From positions 2,448,001-2,512,000 of the forward strand of contig BSBK01000765.1 of the NCBI GenBank assembly GCA_027943335.1: a stretch of 64,000 bases of DNA. Direction: 5' to 3'. Shown piece after piece: positions 35,501 to 47,029 of this stretch (positions are counted from its first letter, which is position 1; the number at the start of each line of letters is the position of its first letter). The notes below the pieces were generated by a model. That model did not search any database and had not been told where the DNA came from. It saw only the letters and a program-made list of their open reading frames with translations. A program made the position numbers and the translations under genes. Source of the DNA: Chamaecyparis obtusa. Its lineage: Eukaryota > Streptophyta > Pinopsida > Cupressales > Cupressaceae.

Positions 35501-36072
35501 AAGTCATGAATACTCAATGTCTGCTCACTGCTGATATGTATCTCATCATCATGCACAACAACCTCCTCACAATCATCATCTGAATCCATTGTGCTATAGT
35601 TACTATTCTGAGCACCTGTGACATCATCCTCAGGCAACCTGTATACAACTGTCTCAACTTGAGTACCAAGTTGGCAGTTACTATCAATCCGCATAGTGTC
35701 CTTCACCACTTCCTCCTGTGGCTGAGTAGAAACTGAAACATCTGTCGGAATACTAACTTGTTCCTCAAAATCCTCATGAAGGTTTCTGGTAACTGTGCCA
35801 GCCGATCTTATGTTATCTCTCCTGCGAGAAGATCTGCCAAATAAAAAACTTGACAACTTATTCACCTTGGCTGGGTTGGACAGTATATCATTCATCACAC
35901 GGTGGTGCTTATTCCATTGTTCAGACAAGTTCTGGTCTATTCTCTTAAGTTCATCTCGAATGTCTGAATAACCATCATTTCTACTGTGTCTATCTGTTGC
36001 CCACGATCGTGTCCTCTGAAACTCTGTACTATTCCTGTCCATACTCAAATCAATCAAGTGCTGGTCACTCAT
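32515..36072 (-). pseudogene. 1,185-codon ORF of the LARD-like element, function unknown
   Basis: From ATG at 36072 (MSDQHLIDLSMDRN) one frame runs to a TGA at 32515. It is broken only by four amber codons: 33802, a TAG-TAG pair near 33706-33711, and 33085; all fit decayed CAG (Gln). The first 757 codons are intact. The protein is acidic and rich in Ser, Thr, Asp and Val, with a basic patch RSSRRRD near residue 85. Repeats are visible: SSQLRVSE occurs twice; a ~45-residue unit (HVDDDMSMSSIHISDSE and HVVDDSCESTPRIHIQDSG) is repeated; two C-terminal modules of ~190 residues share LTEIGAFYRHYTVRYAHQ and LTEVGSFYQHHTAGYVHQ. There is no Cys-His knuckle, DSG, YVDD or DDE motif. A short hydrophobic WRSLSPICSSNRLGALMDLI segment may form a folded core. 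I do not recognise the family. Confidence 0.8.
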
Positions 36073-36111
36073 GCAAAGACTGTTCTTACCCAACAGGATG
36101 GCAAGTAAACC

Positions 36112-36124
36112 GCTCTAATACCAC
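36112..36124 (-). other. Primer-binding site of the LARD-like element
   Basis: Minus strand GTGGTATTAGAGC lies immediately inside the 5' LTR. It resembles the TGGTATCAGAGC site complementary to the 3' end of initiator Met-tRNA, with C-to-T at one position. The same TGGTATTAGAGC variant occurs in the copia element at 44621. Confidence 0.85.
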
Positions 36125-37472
36125 TGTAATGACCCTTACTATAGGGGCCACTAAAAACCACTAATACTGAACTGAGAAAATTCATCAAACAGTTGGCATG
36201 TATTGAATACACTGCTGAAAGAAAAATACTGAATATAGGAAATTATTTTGCAATATATGAGTTCGCTGTCCCAAAATTTCAGAATAATAGATAGCAACCA
36301 AATACCATCTAAAACACTATCAATGATGTAGGAAATTGCTCAAAACCATATGCCATTCATATATCAACAATTTGCAACAATGCCATACATTTTTCAGTCA
36401 ATAATATGATTATCAAACCCTAGGTTTGCAATATAGATAGACTGAAAATTACAATGCCCTTTCACTTGCAAAATCCTAGCCTTCCTTTGTTACCAATAAT
36501 GCCAAATGGCAAACAAAGACAAGTACAATGTAAAATAGTAAAGTGCTGAAGCTATATTTTGTACTCAGCTGAAAACATACATTTCTCAGAAAATATGCCA
36601 AATGCCAAATGAGAAATGAGGAACCTGATTGTAGATGGCTGCAATAATTTTTCGGACTGCTTTTTCGGATCTGCTTTTTCGGACTGCTTTTACGGATCTG
36701 CTTTTTCGGATTGCTTTTTCGGATCTGCTTTTTCGGACTGCTTTTTCGAATCTGCTTTTTCGGACTGCTTTTTCGAATCTGCTTTTTCGGACTGCTTTTT
36801 TCCTCTTGCAACCAAAACTCAAACCCTCAGGTAAATCTGAGGATTCCAAATAAGCTCAACTTGAAATGGCTGAATACCACTTCCAAACTTGCAACCCTTC
36901 AGTAGATATTTCACTACCTCAGTTATGCCAATCTAGGGGAGTGATTCGTTCCCAAAGATCGAATAGTATTTGCAGACCACAAGGCTACAAATTGCTTCAC
37001 AATGAAGAAGTAGAAGAAATCCCAAATCCAAGCATGTCCAAATGAAAGCCCAAGCCCTCTATTTATTCTTTTCCTCGAGAAGTTGCTAGAACTTCTAGAA
37101 ACATCCAATTATAATGTACTTTATAATAAAATAACATTATAATAATAAAGTACATTTCTCAACTCAAAATTATAACAATGTAGGCCCAAATGTCTCATAA
37201 CTGAATGTAGGCCCAACTACGATTGAACATAGGCTCAAGACTGAACGTAGGCTCTACTACAACTGGATGTAGGCTCAAACTGGATGTAGGCTCACTCTGG
37301 ATGTAGGCTCCACTACAACTGCATGTAGGCCCAAACTGGATGTAGGCTCTGTCAGCAATATGCAATCAAATGATCAACATAATGACCCTCTCTCCAAACC
37401 ATTTGTCTACGAGAGTCGATGATAGGCAAATCCGTCATGCCAAACGATGTCAGCCAAAATGGGGACATGACA
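36125..37472 (-). repeat. 5' LTR of the LARD-like element
   Basis: 1,348 bp, nearly identical to 30875-32250 apart from scattered substitutions and one double unit fewer in the CTTTTTCGGA array (36649-36800). The start hairpin has one C-to-T change (ATTTGTCTA, 37401-37409, against TAGGCAAAT, 37423-37431). Confidence 0.92.
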
Positions 37473-37477
37473 CATGG

Positions 37478-38671
37478 TACGAGTCATTTTCTTGAATTTT
37501 TAAGATGCCAAAAACAATATTGATAAAGCCTAGAAATAGAGGTTTTAGAGGGTTTAGCCAATCTCTACAACATTGTAAAGTCAAATATTTCAAAATGAAT
37601 CCTCTTCATCGTACTCTATTTTTGTTTATGCCATGCCAAGACCAAATAGTGATACCACTACTACATGGTCAAGAAATAGTGATTGTATGGTGCCAAGAAG
37701 CTGTGAGTGAAGACTAGTCCATGTGGGGAAGAGTTTGTACACAGGAGCTATCGTACCCATGCAAAGAAGCTTTCATACTTGTATGGCACTAAACAATCCA
37801 CCAAAATGTTTACGTACGACACTAAGTAACTTGCCAAGAAATTGTCGTAGGATTGGAGGCCAAGGTCATACGACTTGAAATCGCCAACATGTTGCTTGTC
37901 TATGGTACCCTATAGCTTGGAACTTTTGGCATATGGTTGGAACCAAAGACCGTATGGCTTATGGTACGGTGCATATGAGTAGCTATTGGGGATTCTATAT
38001 GGTATTAAGAAGTTGCATTCTTCATACGGTGTGCACATACAACTATGGGGTTTTCTGTTGTCCATACATGGTGGCACCAAACATTAGGGTGTCATACAGG
38101 TTGTAGGATGAGTCCGTACATGTGAATGTATAGGATGTTGTAAGGGCTGCTAAAGTTGTCTGAAGTGTCGTACACAACAGTGCATTAGTTGTCGTATGAG
38201 CTACACAATCTAGTTGATGTACTGTACGTGAGAATCTGAGCCGCACACATTGGTCAAGGCGACGTATGGAAGTACTGTACGACTGCCACATATGATATTT
38301 TGTTGAAGGACAAATTCCTAGCCATTGTACGGAATGTGCTACTTGATGGAGCCATACATTGAGATGAGTTCAACTATGTCGTACAAGCTATGGAATCTAT
38401 ATAGTGTTTTTGGTCAAATGTTCAATATAGTACTGGTTCTACCTCTGCCTTGTATGGACTGGTGCAAGAATGATTTTTTTCTTGCTTCAATGAAATCTTG
38501 CCAAGACTGCCTTCCACTTTTGCCAAAAGCTAACATGCTCTCACCGAGACTAGGATTTATAAATTTGTTGAAAATATGAATTAAACAATGGCCTCTGCAT
38601 ATTCTTTACTATATTTTGCTTTCCTTTTTCCATACTGTCAAATGTATCATCCATAACTCTACACGCTTTCA
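37478..38671. other. Gypsy internal non-coding stretch rich in GTACG/CGTAY
   Basis: No coding signal on either strand. From about 37745 to 38390 the words GTCGTA, GTACG, CGTAC and CATACG are strongly repeated (for example GTACGTACGAC, GTCGTACAC, CTGTACGAC). This is where RT and integrase would be expected in a complete gypsy element read on minus; neither is present. Confidence 0.5.
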
Positions 38672-40760
38672 TCAGTTTCTCTTCATCAAGAGTTGTAGCT
38701 TCAAGAAAATTATAGGTTGGAGAAAATACCTCTTAGTCCTCCATTTGCCAGGGAATAATCCATTCAAGGAACTTGTCTCATCTTTAGAAAAATCTTCTAG
38801 CTCGAGCACCCCTTTGTCATTTGGTTCCATGCCTTTCCTTATTTCGTTCATCCCCAGCTCTCCATCTTCCGACTTTGATTTGGAGGATGTCAACTCTTCA
38901 CTCACCGCCTGGTTCCTAAGATCAATGATGTACTTCCTCCTTTTACTTTGGATCGAAGGTGTGTTACGCTTGCAATTGTGATTCGCCTTGGCAGCAATTA
39001 GCCAACCTCTCCCAAGAAGCGCATCATAAGCCTTCTTTTCCAATAGGATAACCACAAAATCCAAGAAAAAGCATCATGTGCCAATTGTTACCTTTTGTGC
39101 CATCAATGTCCCCAACATCTTAGTTCCATGTTGGTTATCATCTACCAAGTGGAAGGTTGGTGGCCAAAGTGTTGGCTTCCCATGGTACTTTGAGGTTTCC
39201 TCCGACAACACATGACACTGTAGCCTCTGTCGACGATGGTATTTGTCAACTTTCTACCCATTATTCCCATTTTGATGATGGTCAACTTCCTTCCAATCGT
39301 CAACAAAATAGTGTCAGTGGTCTGGTTGTCTTCGGTTGGTGACTTTGTTATTGGTTCCACTTGTGGCTTATATTGGTTTTAGCTAAGTGTGTCATAGCCA
39401 ATCGTGTTGGTAATTGCCACTTTCAGTTGCACCATAGTTTGAAGGTTTTCCACCTTGATGGGTATGGTTATCTATAGTACTTGCCGAACTATATTCATCT
39501 CTGACTCCGATTGCAATGAGGTACTTCCAATTCCATTGGAGCTTATTCATTCCTTTGCCATCACTTGTTCCACTTCTACTCTAGATTCTCAAAGTCGTTC
39601 CTTCTTCGTACAAGGGTCTAGGTACACTTCCTTCTTCATCTGTGCTCTCATGATTGCAAGTACTTAATTTGGCTTCTCTACCACCAACATTGTCACTCCT
39701 TTCTCCTTTGGGTAGTTAGTGTCTTCATGGCTTACGGGTCCACACCATTTGCACAATAATTGGATGTTGTCTTTCTTATTTTGTCATTCTCTCACAAAGT
39801 GTCCCCATTTGCTACATTATCGACACTGTATGATAGGACGTCCTTTAGAGTTGTACTGTATTTGCTTCCTCCCTCATTTTCCATAACCGCCTACCAATAC
39901 ATTTTGTCGTTTCAATGGAGTGAACTCTCCCTATGTGAAGAGTACTTGTGTATTTCTAGTCTTCAAATTATATATGGACACTCTGTTATTAAATGACTCA
40001 TCATCTGGCAAATCTCACAGAACATCATTTTAGGATGATTGCCTTTTGTGTGCCCCTCAATTTCGCACACAGTAAACCCTTTCTCATTACTTTCTCTATT
40101 GGTTCCTTTTTGGCCTTCAATTCTTTCATCATTCTCATCATATCCCATTGTAGAGTCTAGGCTATTGTAGATTCATCATTGCTACTACCCTCAGTGCTCT
40201 CATCATCATTCGTCTTTCTCTACCCTCGGAAGGATGTCTTGTTTTCACTCTCGATGTCCATCGCTTGATTGTAGGCATCAACATACGAGGATGGAGACAC
40301 CATTTTCATTATTTTGCGCAATGAGGAAATCAGCCCCTCAATGAACCACCCCTTCTTCAACCCACCAACTAGCTGATTCTCCAACTTGGCTAGCAATTTC
40401 TTGAACCTACGATTGTCAGCCTATACATTCTTGTTCTTCTCTAGTTTGGTATTATAAATTTCAGCAACAATCACATTGTCATCCCATAGAAATTTAAACT
40501 CATCCTCAAATGCCCTCCTGAGCACGTCTCAAGAGATTATGGATGAAGTATCCATTTTTGTGAACCAGTCGATGGTTGTACCTTGTAGCATTGTTGGAAA
40601 TCCTTCCAGCCAATAGTCCTTGTCAACCTAAACACTTGCTACCCAGATAGTCTCACACGTCTTCCAGTGCCTTGTAGTATCTTCTAACCCGTTGCCTATG
40701 AGCTTCAGGGATTTTTGTCGATCCACATTTGGACTTGTCAAAGGAGTCACCATATTTCTC
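38672..40760 (-). pseudogene. Gypsy gag-protease pseudogene
   Basis: On minus, about 40740-40200 translates with stops and shifts into a Retrotrans_gag domain: WLEGFPTMLQGTTIDWF, AFEDEFKFLWDDN, FKKLLAKLENQLVGGLKKG and YVDAYNQAMDIE. A knuckle-like CEICQMMSHLITECPY follows near 40020-39979. The retropepsin lies about 39250-38950: the active-site segment reads TIVDRGYSV, where a working enzyme would have Asp-Ser/Thr/Gly-Gly, so it is dead; the later LLGRGWL motif is clear. Downstream, to 38672, is a charged tail. RT is not found. Confidence 0.75.
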
Positions 40761-41243
40761 ACCTGCTTGTTCCCTTATGTGGACTATTCTGACTGCTACA
40801 TTTCGATGCTTTCCCTACACTGTCGACCACACATGCTTCCTCTACATGTTCACCTCTAGCATCCCCAACACTTCAGGTACTTTCAGGCTCTGACTCATAC
40901 TTTTACTCCCTCCGTTCGAGGGTCTTCAGTTCAGATCCTCTAATTATGGGTTCTCCTGAGATAGATTCTTAATGCTATGCAATATGTCTGTCAATTTAAG
41001 ATTTCATTCTTCCAACTTGTCATCCAACCTTGACAGTACGGAAGGGCTGCAACATGGGAATTGTCCGATTGGATTTTCCTCAAATGTTTCTCATAATTTT
41101 CTCCGTTCTCTTTACTCTACAATCCTCAAAGATCGTCTAATCGCTTGGTCTTGACTACCTTTTGGCCTCTTCTCGCCTTTATGGGATTTAAGTGCATGAA
41201 TCATGCAATGCCAACTTGCTTTCTTTTAAGGCAACAATGCAAA

Positions 41244-42145
41244 TGTTTACTGCTATACCTGGTAAATTACATACATGAAATAACAATACAGATGGCAATG
41301 CATACCAGATATAGGAGTAAAATATATCTTTATTTGCTCATGAATTCATTACAGAGAAGACTGGAGATAGTTGGTCAAGGATTACAATTCACCCAACTAT
41401 ACACTACCCCTTTCTTTGGCGATACACAACATATTTAATGGACCCGACGGTTGCCAAGAGAGACACAACCATTAACCAACTGACACTTACAACTACCAAA
41501 GAGTGACAACCAATGAATAATTAATACATTGACAAATAACCAATATTATCAAACATAACAATGGGCATTGTACACTGACTAGAAATTACCTTGACAAAGC
41601 AAAAGTATAAGTAGAACTCAATTACTTAAGATTTTATTGGAAAAAAAACCACTACTTTTACATCTGGTGGTGCCCAAAACAATTTTTATATGTTTTTCTT
41701 TTCAAAGCTAGAGTAGAGGTCTCGGGGTGGCAGCCCTTATTAGCGTTGAGGGGTAGCTCCAAATTTTTCACAAAAACACTTGTATGTTATGCTAGGCTTG
41801 TTTTAATCTTTTTTTATCTTTTTAATCTCATACATGAAATAATAATATAAATGGCAGTGCATACTAGATATAGGAGTAAAATATATCTTTATTTGCTCAT
41901 GAATTCATTACAGAGAAGAAGACCAGAGATGGTTGGCCCAAGATTACAATAAATCCAAATGTACACTGCCCCTTTCTTTGGCGGTATACAACATATTTAA
42001 TGGACCCGTCAATTGTCAAGAGAGACACAACCATCAGCCAACCGACACTTACAACTACCCTAGAGTGACAACCAATAGACAATTCATGCATTGACAGATA
42101 ACTAATATTATTAAACATAACAATAGGCATTGTATGCAAACTACA
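41244..42145 (-). repeat. 5' LTR of the gypsy-type element, tandemly duplicated with its flank
   Basis: 41244-41581 is a full LTR copy. A second copy starts at 41826 (CATACATGAAATAATAATA) and ends CAAACTACA at 42145. The sequence after each is also shared (ATTACCTTGACAAA..CAAAAGTATAAGT to AGGCTTGTKTTAATC), so the duplicated unit is about 557 bp and includes non-LTR flank (copy 1 about 41271-41827, copy 2 about 41828-42390). The second copy carries the target-site pentamer GATTA intact. Confidence 0.8.
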
Positions 42146-42150
42146 GATTA

Positions 42151-43776
42151 CCTTGACAAACCAAAAGTATAAGTGGAACTCAATTACTTGAGATTTTATT
42201 GGAAAAGAAAAACACTACTTTTCCATCTGACAGTGCCTAAAACAATTTTTATATGTTTTTCTTTTTAAAACAAGAGCAGAGGTCTCGGGGTGGCAGCCCC
42301 TATTAGGGTTGTCCAAATTCTTCACAAAAACACTTGTATGTTATGCTAGGCTTGTGTTAATCCTTTTTGTCTTTTTAACCTAGTGTTTTCAAATGCAGTT
42401 TTCTAACCTGCAAACCCCCCAAGTTCTCTCCAGATTTTCCTCAGGAACAACCTAGGCCTGGCCTAGATGTATCTAGGCCAGATAGTCAGATACCAGATTG
42501 GACCCTACCTAGATCTAAGCCAAATCTAGATCATGATCACATCACAACTGTAACTTGTCCATGTTCCGAAGGGGTTCTTGATGAACCTGATAACATAAAA
42601 TTATCTACATGACTGATTATGCACAATAAGATAATGAATTACTTTATTCTTTTGTTTCTTTATTTTGGCTATACACAATGGCATGAGAAATCATGCCTAG
42701 TTATATAGATGTGCAACATGCATATTAGTATATCTTTATCTGTGTGCAAATTATTTGTATGTTTGTAGTTTGCGCAAACATACATAAACATGAATGTACC
42801 TTTGTTCTGTTGAGATTCCTTATTTTGGCAAAGGCGTATATTGTCGAATGTGTTGGAAGTGTTGGTTCATGATACCATATATTATTTGAAGAGGAGCCTA
42901 TTTTCCACCTAGATTATGTTGGAAGGATAAAGATGTTCTTCAAAGAAATAAGTGACATCTATTATTTAGAAAGGAACCAATGTTCCATATACTAATATAA
43001 GTCCAAACATAGTAATGTCACCTTAACTCCAAACGTAGCAATGCTACCTTATGTCTAAACATGATGTCATACTCCCCTTTAAGGACTATATTGGAGACAA
43101 CCCCATTCTTTTCTCAAAAACATACAAATAATTCAGGGCTAAACTTAGTCATTATATTTGTAGTCTTCTACAATATGGCATAATCATGCAAGCAATGTGC
43201 TTTCTATCAACCAATTGTCAAATGTATTAATGACGAGCCTTGGTGTGTTTGTCCCTACATTAGATATTGGGTTCCTCATTAACTTCCAAAACACTCATTA
43301 TCAAAATAATGTGGATTCAATGTGACTATATCAAATTGCAAGACATATGAAAGTTGTTGCAACCATATTCCCTGATAACCCACATTATGACTACCTTGTA
43401 TTCAAATTTGATGGAAGAGGAGGTGGCTTTTGTGTTATAGTTTACTTTGCCATATATTAGCTCCTGAATTCATAGTAAGCCATGGGTAGTAATGGATCTT
43501 CTCATTTCAATAGAGTAGCTCCATTTGAATTTTGTGTAGCATGACAACCCAAGATTTGAAGACTGCTAGTACAAAATGCAAGAGTTAAGGGTACACATTG
43601 ACATATAAGATGGTTCACTTTATTGCTTGCCAATGGACTTAATTGAGTTGGGATAGGACCAAGAAAGATTGTTGATATAAAAATGTAAGATAGGTTGACC
43701 GCCACCTACCAACTGTTTGAAAATTGATTCATTGACTAGTGGTGAGTCAATGTGCCCAGAAAAATTAAGCCAAATC
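42151..43776. other. Unassigned sequence between two elements
   Basis: 42151-42390 is the duplicated flank of the gypsy 5' LTR. From 42390 to 43776 no gene or repeat boundary is recognised. A local inverted motif, CCTAGGCCTGGCCTAGATG...TCTAGGCC near 42450-42480, is the only notable structure. Probably ALA3-like intron or an old repeat. Confidence 0.4.
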
Positions 43777-44620
43777 TGTTGATTTGTAGCTAGATCGGAT
43801 TCTAGCTATTCTGGAAATTAATCAAATTAATGGATTATCGGGCTAGGCCCGAATTATTGCCTTGTAAAATAAAAATAAAATATATTAATTATATCTTGTA
43901 TTTATAACTACAATTAATAATTAATTGTGGCCCTTGAAATTAAAATTGTATTTATAAATACAAGACATAATTGGGCCCAAAATTCAAATTTATTTTTTTG
44001 GCGCCAACTGCCTATGGCCAACCCATTTCATAGGGAGATCCTCATATATCTATGTATCATGTTGTGCAAATAAAAAGACATCGTGCATGATCTATCTCTG
44101 CGATCATTACATATTCTTAGCGAAATACACCTTAGCTATGATCAAGATCTGGACATTCATATACTTGCAATCTCTGTGATATAGACCTTGACTGTGACTA
44201 TCCTCGACTGCGATCTGAGCATACATACTTTGACGGCGATCTGTACATACATATATGTGACAGCGATCTGCGCATACATATTTGTGACAAAAATCTGGGC
44301 ATGCATATCAACTACGATCTCATTATGATGACTGTATCATGACTGTGATTTGAATCAGAATAACTACGTGGGCGGTGTAAATTAGCAGCGGTCTACATCA
44401 GGCAGTGGTTTCGATTGATTTTCTTCATTGATCATTGATCTTCAGCAAATCAGTAAGTTATGTAATTAATTTGAAAGGCAATAATATATGATCCAATTAA
44501 TGCTGGGTTTTTTCCTCCAAGTGGGAGGTTTTCCTAGGGTAAATCTTGGTGTTTTGTGTTTTTGTGCATAATTTGTTTAATTCTTCTTACTGTGTTGAAT
44601 CTTATCACTGAAATTTAACA
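43777..44620 (+). repeat. 5' LTR of the copia element
   Basis: 844 bp, TGTTGATTTGTAGC to GAAATTTAACA. It contains a tandem run of about 28-bp units (GACAGCGATCTGNGCATACATAT type) at about 44180-44310, with at least one unit more than the 3' LTR. It ends directly before the primer site. Confidence 0.92.
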
Positions 44621-44636
44621 TGGTATTAGAGCCAGG
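44621..44636 (+). other. Primer-binding site of the copia element
   Basis: TGGTATTAGAGCCAGG immediately follows the 5' LTR, complementary to the 3' end of Met-tRNA apart from one base. Confidence 0.85.
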
Positions 44637-44705
44637 TTCATACTAACTAGTGATCAGAATTAACCTCTTTTGTCCAGCCCCTTGTGTTTGTTTTCTTTTG
44701 TCAAA

Positions 44706-45506
44706 ATGGTGACAGGTTTAAAGGTAGAAAATAGGCTGGAAGGAGCACTCAATTTCAACTCCTGGAAAGTGCGAGTTCTCCTTGCTCTCGAGGAAAATGA
44801 ACTGCTAGAATTTGTACAAGGAGAAGAACAAGCCACACCCACAGATCCGGATGAGCTATGTCAATTCAAGAAGGATTCTCTTAAGGCCAAGAAGATCTTA
44901 ATAGATTCAGTCAAAGACCATCTTGTTCCTATCATTTCCAAGATGTCTACAGCTCGAGATATGTTCAAACAATTGGAAAGTATGTATGAGATCAACAACA
45001 TGAGAAAAGCATTTACTTTGAGAAGACAATTGCTTCAAATCAAGATGGAAAAGGGTGATTCAGTCATGGCATTCTTTATGAGGATTTCTGAGTTGAAAGA
45101 TCAACTAAGTGCTATTGATGGTGAGGTAGTAGACAAAGATCTTGTCATGCTTGCATTAAACGGTCTTCCAACCTCTTGGGAACAATTCATTCAAGGTCTA
45201 AGTGCAAGAGGTAAACTTCCTTCATTTGATCTTCTTCGGGCTGATTGTATTCAAGAGGAATCTAGACTTACAGCAAGAGGGATCAAGACTTCTCATGGTG
45301 AAGAAAATCAATTCCTTGCTACTCAATCGGTCAAGAAGAAAGGTGGACTTTGGAAGAAGAATAACTTCAAGAGGAACAACAATTTCAGATCTCATGATGC
45401 TAGCAGTGCAAGGAAGAAGCCTAAAGATCTCTCTCAGATCCGATGCTTCAAATGTGACAAGTTTGGTCACTACGCCAAGGAGTGCCAAGCTCAACTCAAT
45501 CAGTAA
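44706..45506 (+). CDS. Copia Gag, intact
   Basis: 266 codons from ATG 44706 (MVTGLKVENRLEGALNFNSW), 85 bp after the primer site, to TAA at 45504. The UBN2/Retrotran_gag pattern is visible: NFNSWKVRVLLALEEN, then DMFKQLESMY, LRRQLLQIKMEKGDSVMAF, LALNGLPTSWEQFI. A basic Lys/Arg/Asn-rich stretch precedes a single knuckle, CFKCDKFGHYAKEC (C-X2-C-X4-H-X4-C), at the C-terminus. It forms the particle and binds element RNA. The TAA is in the same frame as the following pol sequence (EANLNEVVNKEDKED...), so it is either a decayed CAA or a regulated stop. I chose ATG 44706 because upstream codons lie in the LTR/leader. Confidence 0.9.
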   Translation: MVTGLKVENRLEGALNFNSWKVRVLLALEENELLEFVQGEEQATPTDPDELCQFKKDSLKAKKILIDSVKDHLVPIISKMSTARDMFKQLESMYEINNMRKAFTLRRQLLQIKMEKGDSVMAFFMRISELKDQLSAIDGEVVDKDLVMLALNGLPTSWEQFIQGLSARGKLPSFDLLRADCIQEESRLTARGIKTSHGEENQFLATQSVKKKGGLWKKNNFKRNNNFRSHDASSARKKPKDLSQIRCFKCDKFGHYAKECQAQLNQ

Positions 45507-45603
45507 GAGGCAAACCTAAATGAAGTTGTCAACAAAGAAGATAAGGAAGATTTTCTCTTTATTTTTTCTTTATCAAGTAATATTCCTACTAATAGTGATA
45601 GTT

Positions 45604-47024
45604 TGTAATGACCCTTACCAATAGGATCACTAAAATCTCTGATTTTTGCACTTATGGAATTTCGTCAAACAATTGGCAAGCAATCAACTACACTGCTGGA
45701 AGTAAAAGACTGAATATGGAAAATTGTTGAACAATAAATCCACACAATACAATGATGCAAAACAGTGCCAATATGTTTATATTCCTTCAATGAAAATATA
45801 GACTTCTTACAACAATAGTACTTTCAGAATTTACAAATAGTTTGGCACTAGAAAATGACTACAGATTATGCAATGCAAGGATGTCCTTATTGATTGGACT
45901 GGTCATAAATGTCTTGTCTCATGCAATTAACTTCAACTTAGGATGCAATGTTTCATATAGCTGTATACAACAGTAACTGAACTACAATTTATGCATTGAC
46001 TGTTACAGCAACTATTCAAACCCTTATTATAATCATGACACCATACATTCATCTAACCTTTACAATCAAATATAGAAGAACCTGGAATAATGCAGAGACG
46101 TTGACTGAATGTTGATGCTGTAGATGAAATCCGAACTGTATGTTGTGCCCAGAATGCTGTCCGTACTCTGCTGCAGGTACAGGCCGTACAGTACGGCACT
46201 GGTACGATTTTTATATTAATTTTTGCCTTCACCAAACGGTGCCAAAACATGCATAGACTGAATCGCCCAGGGCTTAGGAATGCAATGAAATTGGTAACTT
46301 GAATTTCGAACCAGGTATGAAGGATTTATGACTCCAAATATGCTTCCAATCTGATCTTCGAAAATGACCAGTCCTGCATCAGATTTGTTGATGTCTATTG
46401 TCCCACTCTTTGCAAAGCCCTTCTAACAAATATGATGCAATCTTTTCACCAAAATGACTCCAAAATGTTCACTTTCAACCCTAGTCTGAATTCTCAATGA
46501 AGCTCAACATGAAATGGCTGATTACCATCTCCAATGTGCAACCCTTCAAAGGATATTTCACCTCCTCAGTTATGCAAACCCTTAGGAGTTTTTCGTTCCT
46601 AAAGATCAATAGGAAATCTACAGACCTAGATGGTGCCACAAATGCCCATAGAGAAAATGTAGTAGAGACATCAAATCAAGTGTGTCCAAATGAATGCCCA
46701 AGCCCTCTATTTATTTACTTTTCTAAGAAGTTACTAAGAACTTTTAGAAGCATCCATTATAAAATCTCATTATAATGCACTTTATAATAAAATAACTTTA
46801 TAAAAATAAAAAGTGCAACTCAATTTAAAATTATAACATGTGGGCCCCGCATAACACATAATAATAAAAAATAGGCTCCAAATCATCTCTCCAAGAGCAA
46901 ATAAGACCATCCAATCTCCAAATAATCACCAAGATGACTCTCTCACCAAAGCCATCTGCCTACGAGAGTCCATGATAGGCAAATCCACTGAAACATAACA
47001 TGTCACTAAAAAGGGGACATGACA
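45604..47024 (-). mobile_element. Solo LTR of the LARD-like family, nested in pol
   Basis: Plus-strand ends are TGTAATGACCCTTACC (45604) and GGGGACATGACA (47024); the target duplication TAGTT is exact (45599-45603, 47025-47029). Removing it joins pol as ...SDSWLIDSGASRH, restoring the protease motif, so the boundary is exact. Hairpins: ATCTGCCTA/TAGGCAAAT (46954-46962, 46976-46984) and TGCACTTT/AAAGTGCA (46776-46783, 46810-46817). GTACGG words occur near 46160-46205. Length 1,421 bp; it is a diverged relative of the LTRs at 30875 and 36125. Confidence 0.93.
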
Positions 47025-47029
47025 TAGTT

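Larger units (their letters stand above)
30875..37472 (-). mobile_element. Complete non-autonomous LTR retrotransposon (LARD-like) with a giant ORF
   Basis: Two long, nearly identical LTRs (30875-32250 and 36125-37472) with exact target duplication CATGG (30870-30874, 37473-37477). Orientation is minus: next to the right LTR, 36112-36123 reads on minus TGGTATTAGAGC, a Met-tRNA-type primer site, and next to the left LTR the minus strand reads CAATTTCAGGAAGGGCGGAC, a purine-rich tract. The internal 3.9 kb encodes one long frame of unknown function (32515-36072) and no gag, protease, RT or integrase motif. The element must borrow enzymes. Its close LTRs argue for recent insertion, into the gypsy element at 30246-42145. 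Confidence 0.93.
30246..42145 (-). mobile_element. Gypsy-type element with gag and protease only; contains a nested element
   Basis: The target duplication GATTA is exact at 30241-30245 and 42146-42150. The 3' LTR is 30246-30585 (TGTTTACTACTATGCC ... CCAACTACA as read on plus). 5' LTR sequence occurs twice, at 41244-41581 and, lacking its first ~30 bases, at 41826-42145. Minus-strand gag and retropepsin remnants lie at 38672-40760. No RT, RNase H or integrase is seen in about 11 kb less the 6.6-kb nested element (30875-37472), so this looks like a gag-bearing non-autonomous (TR-GAG-like) element or a large deletion derivative. The polypurine stretch (minus: CTTTTAGGGGCAATGA) abuts the 3' LTR. 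Confidence 0.8.
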
